Notes under the pieces: model-generated
What the model was told of the DNA's origin: nothing
What the model saw: only the letters and a program-made list of their open reading frames with translations
The model's database searches: none
Made by a program: the position numbers and the translations under genes
In this document: positions 45,391 to 55,016 of the stretch, in pieces
How positions within the stretch are numbered: position 1 is the first letter of the stretch
How the letters are laid out: every line of letters starts with the position of its first letter
Source: Vibrio sp. CB1-14
GTDB taxonomy: Bacteria > Pseudomonadota > Gammaproteobacteria > Enterobacterales > Vibrionaceae
Reading direction: 5' to 3'
Length of the DNA stretch: 64,000 nt
Assembly: GCF_040412085.2 (NCBI RefSeq)
Contig: NZ_CP115921.1
Coordinates: 1,736,001-1,800,000, forward strand

Positions 45391-45531
45391 CATACTAAAA
45401 CGGTCTATAGACGCGATTTAGCCTACAACAATATGAAACTTATTTGTTTATTTTTGAAAATACACAAAAGCTAACCTATTTTTACTGGTGATGTATCTAA
45501 TCGCATCGTTAACGATTAAAAGGACGTCATT

Positions 45532-46548
45532 ATGAGAAAAACAGTGGTAGCAGCATCAATATTAGGCGCACTGACGGCAACAGCACCCGTCTTCGCCGAC
45601 GAAGGTACATATATAGGCGCTCGTTTAGGGGGTTCGCAACTCTCCGACGCTTGTAACATCTCCGGAGCACCTTGTACAGATAGTGGTTTTAGTGCAGGTT
45701 TCTTTGGCGGATACGATTGGAATGACTATATCGCACTTGAGTTTGCTTATGACTGGCTAGGTAGCTACGAAACGTCGTTCATCGACGGGTCTACAGGTTA
45801 TCGCCAAGATGCAAACATGAGTGCATTCACTTTAGCACCTAAGTTCTCTTATCCATTTACCGATGACTGGGCTGTATTTGGTAAGATTGGTGGTGCATAC
45901 ACAACTTATGGGGACCGCACGAATACTGCACTTATGGGCGGTGTAGGTGTTGAGTATGACTTCGCTACAGCATGGTCTGGCCGTCTTGAGTATCAACGAA
46001 TCAATGGTGTCAAAGATGGTTGGTTTGACACAGATGTCGATACTTTCTGGCTAGGCGTGTCTTACTCATTTGGCAATGCAGCGGCCGCAGCAGCGGCAGC
46101 AGCGGCGGCAACACAAGCTCCGGTGGAAGAGCAACCACCTGTTGTTGAAGCGGTCATTTTGACCAAGACCTTCGAGCAAGTTCAAGGTCAAGAAACGTTC
46201 GCCTTCAATAGCTCAGAGCTAGAAGAGAGTAAGAAGTCTGACTTTGATCCTCTCATCGCGCTAATGAATGAGCACCCAGAAGCGACAGTTACCATTGTCG
46301 GTTACACCGATTCTTCAGGTCCTGAAGAAGTAAACCAACGCATTTCTGAAGAACGTGCAGAGTCTATTGCAGCTTATCTAGAGTCTCAGGGTATCGACCG
46401 TTCGAGAATGTCTGTAAGCGGTATGGGTGAAGCGAACCCAATTGCGGACAACTCTACTAAAGAGGGCCGTGCGCAAAACCGCCGCGTTGAAATCACGGTT
46501 CCAGAGTTTGAGTACACTGTTGAAGAAATGGTAGAAAAGACACAATAA
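45532..46548 (+). CDS. ompA: OmpA family outer-membrane porin
   Basis: This 338-residue protein starts at ATG 45532 after AAAGGA. Signal peptide about 1–22; an eight-strand OmpA barrel (about 24–180, YIGARLGGSQLSD onwards); a linker of eleven alanines (encoded by mixed GCN codons, 46078–46110) followed by Pro/Glu residues; then the C-terminal peptidoglycan-binding OmpA domain (about 225–330, GYTDSSG and NRRVEIT). It links the outer membrane to the cell wall. CNISGAPC near residue 38 may form a loop disulfide. Confidence 0.92.
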   Translation: MRKTVVAASILGALTATAPVFADEGTYIGARLGGSQLSDACNISGAPCTDSGFSAGFFGGYDWNDYIALEFAYDWLGSYETSFIDGSTGYRQDANMSAFTLAPKFSYPFTDDWAVFGKIGGAYTTYGDRTNTALMGGVGVEYDFATAWSGRLEYQRINGVKDGWFDTDVDTFWLGVSYSFGNAAAAAAAAAAATQAPVEEQPPVVEAVILTKTFEQVQGQETFAFNSSELEESKKSDFDPLIALMNEHPEATVTIVGYTDSSGPEEVNQRISEERAESIAAYLESQGIDRSRMSVSGMGEANPIADNSTKEGRAQNRRVEITVPEFEYTVEEMVEKTQ

Positions 46549-46568
46549 GTCATAGCAAGACTTAACTA

Positions 46569-46599
46569 AAAATCGGGCCAAACTAAAGGCCCGATTTTT
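46569..46599. terminator. Terminator between ompA and the OAH sulfhydrylase gene
   Basis: Stem AAAATCGGGCC / GGCCCGATTTT with loop AAACTAAA, between convergent genes. Confidence 0.9.
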
Positions 46600-46610
46600 A
46601 TTGAACAAAC

Positions 46611-47879
46611 TTATGCTTTCAAAGCTTGTTCAAGGTCGGCAAGAATGTCATCAATATGTTCAATACCCACAGACAAGCGAATCATCTCAGGCCGCACTCC
46701 GGCTTCACGCTGCTCAGTTTCGCTCATTTGGCGATGCGTAGTGGATGCAGGGTGACAAGCAAGGGATTTAGCATCTCCAATATTGACTAAACGCTTGAAA
46801 ATGGCCAAGGCATCATAGAAACGAACGCCCGCTTCATAACCGTCTTTCAGACCGAATGACAAAATTGCAGAAGGTTTTCCCTTCATATACTTTGCCGCTA
46901 ACTCAAAGTGTGGTGAGCTTTCTAGGCCAGCATAAGATACCCAGCTCACCTTCTCATGATTTTGCAAAAACTCAGCGACCTTAATGGCATTTTCTGTATG
47001 GCGCTCCATTCGCAGCGATAACGTCTCTAAACCTTGAAGTAGCATAAATGCATTCATCGGTGACAATGCAGAGCCAGTGTTGCGAAGTGGCACCGTTCGA
47101 GCACGGCCGATAAATGCCGCTGGTCCAAAAGCTTCGGTGTAAACAACGCCGTGATACGAAGGTTCAGGCTGATTGAACACTGGGAAGCGATCTTTATGTT
47201 TATCCCAAGGGAATTTACCGGAATCAATGATAATGCCTCCCAAGGAGGTTCCATGGCCGCCAACATACTTAGTTAACGAGTGGACAACGATATCTGCGCC
47301 AAACTCAATCGGCTTACAAAGTACTGGCGTCGCAACCGTATTATCAACGATAACAGGCACACCCGCCTGATGTGCGACTGTCGAGATACCTTCGATATCA
47401 ACGATATTGCCCGCGGGGTTACCAATCGATTCGCAATAAACGGCTTTGGTATTCTCATCAATAAGCTCTGCAATCGACTCAGGGCTATCATCTTTAGCAA
47501 ACTTCACCTGAATCCCCTGCTTTGGCAGCATGTGTGCAAACAGAGTATAGGTTCCGCCATAGAGCTGTGGCGTCGATACAATATTGTCTCCCGCCTCTGC
47601 CAGCGTCAAAATAGCGTAGTTAATAGCCGCACTACCCGCGCTCACGACAAGCCCTGCAATACCACCTTCGAGCGCAGCCATTCTTTGTTCAAGCACGTCG
47701 TTAGTCGGGTTCATAATACGAGTGTAGATATTTCCCGGAACTTCGAGGTTAAAGAGGTCAGCACCATGTTGGGCACTGTCAAACTCATACGCCACTGTTT
47801 GATAAATAGGTGTTGCAACCGATTTGGTGGTTGGATCCGTTTCGTAGCCGTGATGTATTGATAAAGTCTCGTCTTTCAT
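46611..47879 (-). CDS. metY: O-acetylhomoserine sulfhydrylase (PLP-dependent)
   Basis: This 422-residue PLP enzyme starts at ATG 47879 after AGGAAG; 14 upstream codons are unsupported. The PLP lysine is in VHSLTKYVGGHG near residue 205, and the N-terminal ETLSIHHGYETDPTTKS matches MetY/OAH-OAS sulfhydrylases rather than MetB/MetC. It makes homocysteine from O-acetylhomoserine and sulfide. Its 5' leader holds GCCTTA-N9-TAAGGC and a second small hairpin (CGCA/TGCG), a possible regulatory leader; no known SAM riboswitch is seen. It stands alone. Confidence 0.9.
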   Translation of the reverse strand: MKDETLSIHHGYETDPTTKSVATPIYQTVAYEFDSAQHGADLFNLEVPGNIYTRIMNPTNDVLEQRMAALEGGIAGLVVSAGSAAINYAILTLAEAGDNIVSTPQLYGGTYTLFAHMLPKQGIQVKFAKDDSPESIAELIDENTKAVYCESIGNPAGNIVDIEGISTVAHQAGVPVIVDNTVATPVLCKPIEFGADIVVHSLTKYVGGHGTSLGGIIIDSGKFPWDKHKDRFPVFNQPEPSYHGVVYTEAFGPAAFIGRARTVPLRNTGSALSPMNAFMLLQGLETLSLRMERHTENAIKVAEFLQNHEKVSWVSYAGLESSPHFELAAKYMKGKPSAILSFGLKDGYEAGVRFYDALAIFKRLVNIGDAKSLACHPASTTHRQMSETEQREAGVRPEMIRLSVGIEHIDDILADLEQALKA

Positions 47880-47931
47880 CGCTCTTCCTTTCACATAAGT
47901 TCCGTACTGAATAAATCTCATGAGGCCCGTA

Positions 47932-47952
47932 GCCTTATTCGAACACTAAGGC
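47932..47952 (-). promoter_or_regulatory. Leader hairpin of the OAH sulfhydrylase gene
   Basis: GCCTTA and TAAGGC around a 9-nt loop, about 53 bp before ATG 47879, flanked by repeated CTACGG on the minus strand. Weak evidence for function. Confidence 0.3.
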
Positions 47953-48030
47953 CGTAGCGCAGAAATTTGCGTTAGCCCAAAAAAAGTCTACCCCAAAGCG
48001 CCTACAATAACAGACTCAAGGATTACTTCT

Positions 48031-49002
48031 GTGATGTATGGACACGAGATGAATAGTGAAAATAATCGAGCATTAAATTCCGTGATTGGCGCCTTGGTCG
48101 CCGATGCTGCGTCTATGGGCTTTCATTGGTTATATGACCAAGTCGCCATCAAAACCCTCTCAAATGGCACTCCAGAGTTCCACGCGCCAAATGCCAAAGA
48201 CTACATAGATAAAGGCTATTACGCCCACGAAGGTAAAAAGCCCGGTGACTACTCACAATATGGAGTCCAAATGATAGCGATGCTAGATGCTATCGCAAAG
48301 CATGGGCAATACGACGAAGCGCAGTACATTCAAGCGTTTCGAGAGTGGTTTGATATGGGAGGCAAATGGCGTGGTTACATAGATAAGCCGACCAAACTCA
48401 CTCTGCTTAACGCTCATGCACTTGAAGCTGAAGATAAGCCATTGTCGAACCTGGGAGCAGACGATACACAAAACCCCGCGATTTCCAAGCTGCCACCATT
48501 GCTAGCCCTTCATCACGAGGATAAAAACCTAAACCAACTTGTTGAATCAGCAGTGCGCGTTACCAACAATAATGACGCGGCAGTCGCTTATGCCCTCGCC
48601 TCTGCGGCCATTTTGAAAGCTGCATTATCAGGTAAAACGCCAATAGAATGCGTGCATAGTGCTAAAGGCCTGTCAGATCTAACAGACGAAGCGATTAAGC
48701 GCGCCGAAGAGCGAGTTTTAAAACCCTCTAGTGAAGTGGCTACAGAGCTAGGCATGCACTGCGGTTTAGAAGCATCATTTCCAGTGACTGTTCATTTGCT
48801 ACTGAATGCCACTAGCTACGAAGCCAGCATTCGCGAAAATATACTGTGTGGTGGAGACAACTGCGGCCGCGCGATACTGCTCGGTGCTGTATTGGCAGCG
48901 TGTTACCAAGGAACTGAGCAAGACATCCCAAGAGCTTGGGAACTGAAGGTATCACTGCCTAAATCGCTGTTGGCGTGTCAGCGACTATTGTTTGGAAAAT
49001 AA
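48031..49002 (+). CDS. ADP-ribosylglycohydrolase family protein
   Basis: This 323-residue protein belongs to the DraG/ARH fold family: GALVADAASMGFHWLYD near the start, an internal helical core, and NNNDAAVAYALASA near 190. Some family members remove ADP-ribose from proteins; metal-ligand residues are partly altered here (the usual TDD motifs are not obvious), so it may be a non-canonical member. The start is either GTG 48031 or ATG 48034, eight to eleven bases after AAGGA; ATG 48049 is a third option. Target unknown. Confidence 0.78.
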   Translation: MMYGHEMNSENNRALNSVIGALVADAASMGFHWLYDQVAIKTLSNGTPEFHAPNAKDYIDKGYYAHEGKKPGDYSQYGVQMIAMLDAIAKHGQYDEAQYIQAFREWFDMGGKWRGYIDKPTKLTLLNAHALEAEDKPLSNLGADDTQNPAISKLPPLLALHHEDKNLNQLVESAVRVTNNNDAAVAYALASAAILKAALSGKTPIECVHSAKGLSDLTDEAIKRAEERVLKPSSEVATELGMHCGLEASFPVTVHLLLNATSYEASIRENILCGGDNCGRAILLGAVLAACYQGTEQDIPRAWELKVSLPKSLLACQRLLFGK

Positions 49003-49042
49003 ATAGAGCGTCAGGTAGGAAGAATCAAACCTATATCGAACA

Positions 49043-49075
49043 CCCCGCAGCATCGCGCTAGCGGGGAGTTTGTCT
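49043..49075. terminator. Hairpin between the ADP-ribosylglycohydrolase gene and yqfB
   Basis: CCCCGC / GCGGGG stem with a 12-nt inner segment that can pair further, between convergent gene ends. Only a weak T run (GTTTGTCTTT). Confidence 0.55.
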
Positions 49076-49083
49076 TTGAGGCG

Positions 49084-49392
49084 CTATTCCACCACAAACT
49101 CAATCACATACAACTCACTCTCACCCGGATAAATCTCGCTAATCACCTCCCGCAACTGTGGGATAGTCATGTTCTCCTGCTCAGCGTGTGTTGCGTTGAT
49201 GTCATCGAATGAAATTGGTGTAATGGAGCGAATATTCAAGTTACCGAATACTCGTCCATCTTCAAATGTGGCGACCGGAATGGTACGGCCAAGTTCGAAA
49301 TCAATCTCTGATTTATCGCGAATCGTGATGGTCTTTTTCCCCGCCATGATATCGGCTTCGAAGCGTTCAAAAAAAGTGATTTGGTCGCGCAT
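49084..49392 (-). CDS. yqfB: N4-acetylcytidine amidohydrolase (ASCH domain)
   Basis: This 102-residue protein is a clear YqfB orthologue (E. coli 103 residues). The catalytic set Lys20, Thr23 and Glu73 sits in GKKTITIRD and HAEQENMT, at the same places as K21, T24 and E74 in E. coli. It hydrolyses N4-acetylcytidine to cytidine. The AGGAGAA ribosome-binding site overlaps the sbcC stop region, so yqfB is the third gene of the sbcDC transcript. Confidence 0.92.
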   Translation of the reverse strand: MRDQITFFERFEADIMAGKKTITIRDKSEIDFELGRTIPVATFEDGRVFGNLNIRSITPISFDDINATHAEQENMTIPQLREVISEIYPGESELYVIEFVVE

Positions 49393-49404
49393 TATGTTTT
49401 TCTC

Positions 49405-52400
49405 CTAGTTGACCAAACTAACCGTACTACCGACGCGTGATGCATGCACATCTAATCGGAGCGGCATTTGTTCTTTAAGCTCAGACACGTGGGAAATGAT
49501 CCCAATCGTACGGCCTGATTGTTGAAGCTCGACCAGCGTTTGTACCGCTAGATCAAGAGATTCGGGGTCGAGGCTACCGAAGCCTTCGTCAATAAACAGA
49601 GTATCGAGCCTTATACCACCACTGTACGACTGCACAACGTCAGACAGGCCTAATGCCAGTGATAGTGCGGCCATGAAGGACTCGCCTCCTGAAAGCGTTG
49701 CGACATCGCGCCATTTTCCGGTATAGGCATCTTCAACAATAAGGTCAAGGCCAGAGCCCGCATTACCCTTAGTACGCGACTCTTTACGTTTCAAATCGTA
49801 GCGCCCTTTGCTCATTAATCTTAGTCGTTGCGACGCTTGGATCAGAACATCATCGAGTAAAACACCGAGTACAAAACGGTGAAGACTGATTTTATTGCCA
49901 GTGCGCCCATTGGCAACGTCACTCAAGGTGCCTACCACTTGGTACTGCTTGTCGAGCTCTTCATTTTGCGCTCGCAGGGTTTCGATTCGTTTGCGCACCT
50001 GCTCCAAACTGTTCTGCTGAGACTGACAGGTTTGATACTGCTTGAGCGCAGCTTGATAAACCACATCAGCTTGCTGTTTATTCTCGGTGACTTGGTCTAT
50101 TGCTGGCATTGACTGTTCACTGAGCTGCGCTGTCAGTAGATTCAGTTGCTCTGATAGTCGAATGCCTTCATGCTGATAGTGCTCAATTTGTTTTGCCATT
50201 TGCTCGGCACTTTCTGAGCTGAGTTTGGCAGTTAAGAACGCCTGTTTTGACTCAAAGACACTCCCATCAAGCGCCACGTTCCACGTTGCCGAAGCGCTCT
50301 CACAAGCAAGCTCTAACTCTTCGAACTGTTTTTGCAACGTGTCGAGATGAGATTCAAACTTAGCAAGCGTTTCACTTGCCTGTTTCAATACTTGTTGCGC
50401 CTGCTCTAACGCTGATGCTTTTTGAGAAAGCTCTGTCTCAATAGCTTGCTGACGGCCAAGTACCGCTTGTGCGGTCGCATAACCAGTATTATTGCTCGAC
50501 TCTAAAGCGCCAACTACACCACTCAACTGCTGAATTTGGTTAGTAGCCTCATTGACTAGAGTCGTCGTTTGTTCGAGCTGTTGAGATAGCTCTACACGCT
50601 TCGCTACTGCTTGTTGATATTGTGTCTGCAATAACTCGATGTTCAGTGCTTGCAAAGTGGCAATGCGCGCAGATAAATCGGCAATCGTCCGCTGCACATC
50701 TTGAGCAAACTGGCCAAGATTCTGCTGATGATCAACACCCAGGGAATCCATCCACTCCTGTTTGCGTGTGATTAGCGTAGCGATTTGACTGTCCAACTCA
50801 GCGAATAACTGTTGATGGCGAGTGAGTTCATCTTTCGCAGCGGTTTCTATTTCTCTTAACCGATTAACCTGCTCAAGCGTCACCACTTCACCCGAGAACG
50901 TGGCAACATTCGGATGCTCTACACTACCGCATACCGGACATGGTGCATCTTGCTCTAGGGAAGCAGCGAGCAAAGCCGCTTGCCCACTGTGCCAAGCTAT
51001 TTCTGCTTCAGTACGCGTTTGACGAGCCTTGCTCACAACGGATTCTTTTGAGGTAATGGTACCCGTTAACTCCGTTCGCTGTTTGTGTTTGCTCTCTAGC
51101 TGCGCATCTATCTGCGCGATTGCCTGCAGCGCCTGCTGCTTCTTGTTCTCTAGATCCAAGGACAAAGTGAATTCGCTAAGCTGTGACTTCTGTTTTTCAG
51201 CATCGACGACAGCTACATGCAACGACTCTTCTTGTTGCGTCATCGCTTTGATTTGATCGGCAAGTGTGGTTTGAGTTGCACTAATGCTACTGAGGTTTTG
51301 ATTTGCCTGTTGTAGCTCGACTTTCTTACTGTCGAGTTGTTTTAGGCGCTCAACTAAGGCGTTTAACTCAAAACGCTCTTGCTTTAACGGCTCAGCATTA
51401 TCACTCGCTTTCTTCGCTTCATCATACGCAGCCTGAGCCTGTAACTGGTTTTGCTTCGCAGCGGCAATTTTGCCTTGCCCAGTTTTCAAGCGCTCTGCCA
51501 ATGTAGCGGACTCTTTGGTCAAGCGCAGTTGGCTATCATACTCCGATTGGATAGCAGCTGCCGCCTTATGAGCATTAAGCTGGGCCTTAACCAATTCAAT
51601 GGATTCACTACCTTGTTGATGTTTTAGCTGCGCCTGTTCAAGCTCTGCTTTGGCCGAAAACTTTTTGCTTAGTTCAAGCGCATTATCTAGCTCTTGCTGC
51701 GCTTTGGTTCTCACGCTTTCTGCTTGATTAAGTTCGCTCTCTACCCGTTCTAGCTGCGGTGCTAACTCAGTGAGCGCTTGCGAAAGCTGCGACTCCGACT
51801 CCACCGAGGCGACATCCAGCGCGCCTTTGATTTGGTTATCGAATTCTTCTTTAGCCTTTCTAATGCCCGCAGCCCGCTCAAACAGCACTCGCTCAATCGT
51901 GGTGTAGATTTGAGTTTGGAATAGTTGGCCGAAAATCGCTTCACGCTCTTTCGAACTTGCCGTTAATAGCTCGCGAAACTTACCTTGTGGAATAACCATA
52001 ACCTGACGAAACTGTTTTACGTCTAGCCCCATGAGTTCCTGGATAGCTGTCGCCACTGGTTTAGGTTTGTTGGCAATAAGCTCGTCGTTATCAAGGTTAA
52101 TAAGCTGCGCTGTATGGGATCTTTTTGTCATCCCTTCGCCACGCTGCTTTGGTACCTCTTGATCTGGGCTTCGTGTGATTTGGTAACGAACCCCGGCCAA
52201 TTCAAACTCAAACGTAATGTTGGTTAAAAGCTTGGCATCAGCGTAGTCACAACGCATCTGATCGCCAGTACGCTCACTGCCTGTCGTTTCACCATAGAGC
52301 GCATAACAGATAGCATCTAAAATAGAGCTCTTGCCTGAGCCAGTCGGGCCGTTGATCAAAAATAGCGGCGAGTCGCCCAAAGTGCGAAAGTCGATATGTT

Positions 52401-52452
52401 CAACACCAGAAAAGGGACCAAAAGCTTGTAGAGTCAACGTTAACGGTTTCAT
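49405..52452 (-). CDS. sbcC: SbcC exonuclease subunit (SMC-like ATPase)
   Basis: This 1015-residue Rad50-like protein pairs with SbcD to cut hairpins and blocked DNA ends. Walker A GPTGSGKSS near residue 37; long coiled coils on both sides of the zinc-hook CPVC (about residues 504–507); C-terminal ABC signature LSGGES and Walker B FIDEGFGSLD. Slightly shorter than E. coli SbcC (1048). Its ribosome-binding site lies in the end of sbcD, 4 bp apart, so translation is probably coupled. Confidence 0.95.
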   Translation of the reverse strand: MKPLTLTLQAFGPFSGVEHIDFRTLGDSPLFLINGPTGSGKSSILDAICYALYGETTGSERTGDQMRCDYADAKLLTNITFEFELAGVRYQITRSPDQEVPKQRGEGMTKRSHTAQLINLDNDELIANKPKPVATAIQELMGLDVKQFRQVMVIPQGKFRELLTASSKEREAIFGQLFQTQIYTTIERVLFERAAGIRKAKEEFDNQIKGALDVASVESESQLSQALTELAPQLERVESELNQAESVRTKAQQELDNALELSKKFSAKAELEQAQLKHQQGSESIELVKAQLNAHKAAAAIQSEYDSQLRLTKESATLAERLKTGQGKIAAAKQNQLQAQAAYDEAKKASDNAEPLKQERFELNALVERLKQLDSKKVELQQANQNLSSISATQTTLADQIKAMTQQEESLHVAVVDAEKQKSQLSEFTLSLDLENKKQQALQAIAQIDAQLESKHKQRTELTGTITSKESVVSKARQTRTEAEIAWHSGQAALLAASLEQDAPCPVCGSVEHPNVATFSGEVVTLEQVNRLREIETAAKDELTRHQQLFAELDSQIATLITRKQEWMDSLGVDHQQNLGQFAQDVQRTIADLSARIATLQALNIELLQTQYQQAVAKRVELSQQLEQTTTLVNEATNQIQQLSGVVGALESSNNTGYATAQAVLGRQQAIETELSQKASALEQAQQVLKQASETLAKFESHLDTLQKQFEELELACESASATWNVALDGSVFESKQAFLTAKLSSESAEQMAKQIEHYQHEGIRLSEQLNLLTAQLSEQSMPAIDQVTENKQQADVVYQAALKQYQTCQSQQNSLEQVRKRIETLRAQNEELDKQYQVVGTLSDVANGRTGNKISLHRFVLGVLLDDVLIQASQRLRLMSKGRYDLKRKESRTKGNAGSGLDLIVEDAYTGKWRDVATLSGGESFMAALSLALGLSDVVQSYSGGIRLDTLFIDEGFGSLDPESLDLAVQTLVELQQSGRTIGIISHVSELKEQMPLRLDVHASRVGSTVSLVN

Positions 52453-52456
52453 CGAA

Positions 52457-53605
52457 TTACTGCTCCTGTTTCGCTGTCTGAAGGGTGTTTAGCACATCCG
52501 AGATCATCTCGGTCTGGTTCTCAGTCATTTCGTCACCCTGCACTTCTAAAAAGAAGTCCTGAAACATATCAAGTTCCGAACGACCCAATCGAGCATGCCC
52601 CATTTCGGTTTCGACACCAATTAACATACCCGGCTTCTCTAGGTGCAATACATTTGGGTATACCTCACGAAGCTTTGCCATAGGATCGAGTATCGCGTGT
52701 TTGTCGGTAAGGCGAACGAGCAAGTAATCGTCAGCTTTTGGATCGTTTTTACCTTGCTCCAATAGGTCCGCCAAGTCACCTTCGATGATTCGCATATCAT
52801 GTGGACTTGTAAGTGGAACACTTGTGATGACGGGTTCAGATATTTCGGAAGAAAACTCGACGAGCGTCATTGCTTTATTGTGGTGCTGCTCAGAGAACGA
52901 GTATTTCATGATAGAACCAGAGTAGCGAATATGTTCCGCACCGCGCTTTTGCGCTTGATGAAGATGTCCCAACGCAACGTAATCAAACTGCTGAAAATGC
53001 TCATAACTGACGCGGTCTGCTCCGCCGATAGAGAGAGTACGTTCAGACTCACAGGTTTGCGCCCCATCGATAAAGCAGTGGCTAAGAAGGACATTGCGCT
53101 TTGTTGGGTCTAACACCGTGTTCAACTGCTCTGCAAGATGTTGGTGCGCTTCATCATGGTTGCTCACCGAGACTTTATAGTGATGTCGTACTTGCTCTGG
53201 ATCGGTGTACGGAAGACCATAAAACAACACCGATTCGCCCTTTTTGTCTTGAATCTCAATTGGCGTGGTAATCTGTTCTAACGAACTGATAATGTGCAGC
53301 CCAGCTTGACCAAATTGCCTTGAGCCGAAGCCTAAGCGTTTCGCGCCATCATGGTTTCCTGAAATCATAATCACAGGAATACCAAGCTGCTGAATAACGT
53401 GATTAAGAAACTCATCAAGTACTTCGATTGCAGCAGTTGGCGGCACAGAGCGGTCATAAACATCACCTGCTATCAACAAGGCATCGATGTCATTCTCAGA
53501 AAGGTAATGTGTGATTTGCTCAAGAACGTGCTGCTGGTCTTCTAGCAGAGACACATTGTGAAATTGCCGGCCGAGGTGCCAATCAGAAGTGTGGATAAAT
53601 TTCAT
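52457..53605 (-). CDS. sbcD: SbcD exonuclease subunit (Mre11-like nuclease)
   Basis: This 382-residue metallophosphoesterase has all Mre11-type motifs: TSDWHLGR (D8, H10), GDVYDR, SGNHDG, SHCFIDG and ALGHLHQAQ. It holds the double-metal nuclease centre of SbcCD. First gene of the sbcD–sbcC–yqfB operon. A TATACT-like -10 and an 8-bp inverted repeat lie in the 107-bp region upstream. Confidence 0.95.
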   Translation of the reverse strand: MKFIHTSDWHLGRQFHNVSLLEDQQHVLEQITHYLSENDIDALLIAGDVYDRSVPPTAAIEVLDEFLNHVIQQLGIPVIMISGNHDGAKRLGFGSRQFGQAGLHIISSLEQITTPIEIQDKKGESVLFYGLPYTDPEQVRHHYKVSVSNHDEAHQHLAEQLNTVLDPTKRNVLLSHCFIDGAQTCESERTLSIGGADRVSYEHFQQFDYVALGHLHQAQKRGAEHIRYSGSIMKYSFSEQHHNKAMTLVEFSSEISEPVITSVPLTSPHDMRIIEGDLADLLEQGKNDPKADDYLLVRLTDKHAILDPMAKLREVYPNVLHLEKPGMLIGVETEMGHARLGRSELDMFQDFFLEVQGDEMTENQTEMISDVLNTLQTAKQEQ

Positions 53606-53663
53606 TCAGTTCAGTTTGTTATGTCTAATCCATAGCGCGAAGTATATCACTGGACACCGACGC

Positions 53664-53685
53664 TCGTCTGCATTCAAGCAGACGA
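53664..53685. repeat. Inverted repeat between sbcD and rstB-like gene
   Basis: TCGTCTGC / GCAGACGA with a 6-nt ATTCAA loop, directly upstream of the sbcD promoter region and after the histidine kinase stop. No T run, so it is either a weak terminator aid or an operator. Confidence 0.5.
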
Positions 53686-53712
53686 AGCGGCAACAAACTA
53701 ACAAAAGGGAAC

Positions 53713-55005
53713 TTAAGACTGAGAGAAGTGAGGCAACACCAAGGTAAAACAAGCGCCACCAAGTTCGCTATGGCTAACGTCGACGTTACCGCCATGACGC
53801 AACATGATGTGCTTAACAATAGCGAGCCCTAAACCATAGCCACCAGACGCTCGGTCTCGAGACTTATCGACGCGGTAAAATGGATCAAACAAACGATCCC
53901 AATGCTCTGGGTCAACGCCAATGCCATCATCGTGCACTTCAATAGCAATATGATCGCCACCTTCCACGAGCTTAACGACAATACGCTGTTCAGTGTAGCG
54001 TTTTGCGTTACTGATCAAGTTCACTAAGGCTCGGCATAACAGGAAGCGATCCATGTTCACATTGACGCTTTCACTCGCTACTTGTAAGTCGAACGTATGA
54101 CCAATGTGCGTTTGCCATTTCACGTGATGCTCTTTTAGCCAGGATGCAATATCAATTTGCTCGAGCTCAATAGCGGCATCTGGGCGCTCTACTCGTGCGT
54201 AGTAGAGCAACTCATCCACGAGGTGTTCCATCTCTTCCGTATCTTCAATGATGCTGGCTAGCTGCTGCTTGGCTTCCGGATCGCTAAGCTGCTCCATCAA
54301 CACTTCACTTTGCCATTGAATACGGAAAATCGGTGTACGTAACTCATGAGCAACGGCATTCGTTAGTGCCTTATTGCTCACCATAAGATTGGCGATTTTC
54401 GTTGCCATGTGATTAAAAGATTTATTGAGTTTGCCAAGGCGAACCCACTGTCCGTCAGAAGCTCTTGCTTCAAAGTTACCACTCGCAAACTCATTGGCCG
54501 TTTTTTCCAGCACGCGCAAGCGACGGCTCAGGAACCAAATCAACAAAAAGCTAAAGGCGACGAAGCCAGCAAAAAAGAACAGCCAAACCACTTGATTGGC
54601 AAACTCAAGCGCTTTAATGAGCTCAGAATCGGGGTCGTCAGTGAGATGAAAGTAATTGACGTTGTTGTCGAACTTAAGCCATAAGTGATCGTTTTCATCG
54701 AGTAGAAAATGGACTTCTGGCTGTTCTTCAAAGTGGCTAGCAACCTCTTCCGGTAAATCAGAAGGTGTATGAGAATCTAGCAAACGGTGCGTCTTCTCAG
54801 CAAATGCTTCAAGCAACTCAATCGCCTGCTCGTCACTTTCATTAGTCGCAACATGATTCATGATGTCACGAAATGCTTCTACTCTAAGATTAGCATCAAC
54901 CAAATCGGGATCAGTTTTGCCGTAAATCACATACTCGTAGCCGTAAATACTTGCGGTAAAGAGCAGTATTACACCAATTAGGCATTCAAGAAATAGTCTC
55001 CACAA
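53713..55005 (-). CDS. rstB: Sensor histidine kinase (RstB-like)
   Basis: This 430-residue kinase has TM1 (about 5–22), a periplasmic domain of about 115 residues, TM2 (about 139–160), HAMP (about 160–212) and a HisKA domain with H220 in AVAHELRTP. The ATPase domain shows the N-box NLISNAKRY, DDGIGVDP and GYGLGLAIV. It resembles RstB in layout. Eleven bp after the response regulator gene, so both form one transcript. The signal sensed is unknown. Confidence 0.85.
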   Translation of the reverse strand: MWRLFLECLIGVILLFTASIYGYEYVIYGKTDPDLVDANLRVEAFRDIMNHVATNESDEQAIELLEAFAEKTHRLLDSHTPSDLPEEVASHFEEQPEVHFLLDENDHLWLKFDNNVNYFHLTDDPDSELIKALEFANQVVWLFFFAGFVAFSFLLIWFLSRRLRVLEKTANEFASGNFEARASDGQWVRLGKLNKSFNHMATKIANLMVSNKALTNAVAHELRTPIFRIQWQSEVLMEQLSDPEAKQQLASIIEDTEEMEHLVDELLYYARVERPDAAIELEQIDIASWLKEHHVKWQTHIGHTFDLQVASESVNVNMDRFLLCRALVNLISNAKRYTEQRIVVKLVEGGDHIAIEVHDDGIGVDPEHWDRLFDPFYRVDKSRDRASGGYGLGLAIVKHIMLRHGGNVDVSHSELGGACFTLVLPHFSQS

Positions 55006-55016
55006 ACCAGTCAGTC

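Noticed and set aside
47280..47861. 193-residue reading frame opposite metY
   Set aside because: Antisense shadow of a clear PLP enzyme; composition is not protein-like.
47880..48030. SAM riboswitch or MetJ boxes before metY
   Set aside because: No SAM-aptamer pattern and no tandem AGACGTCT-like boxes can be seen; only two small hairpins.
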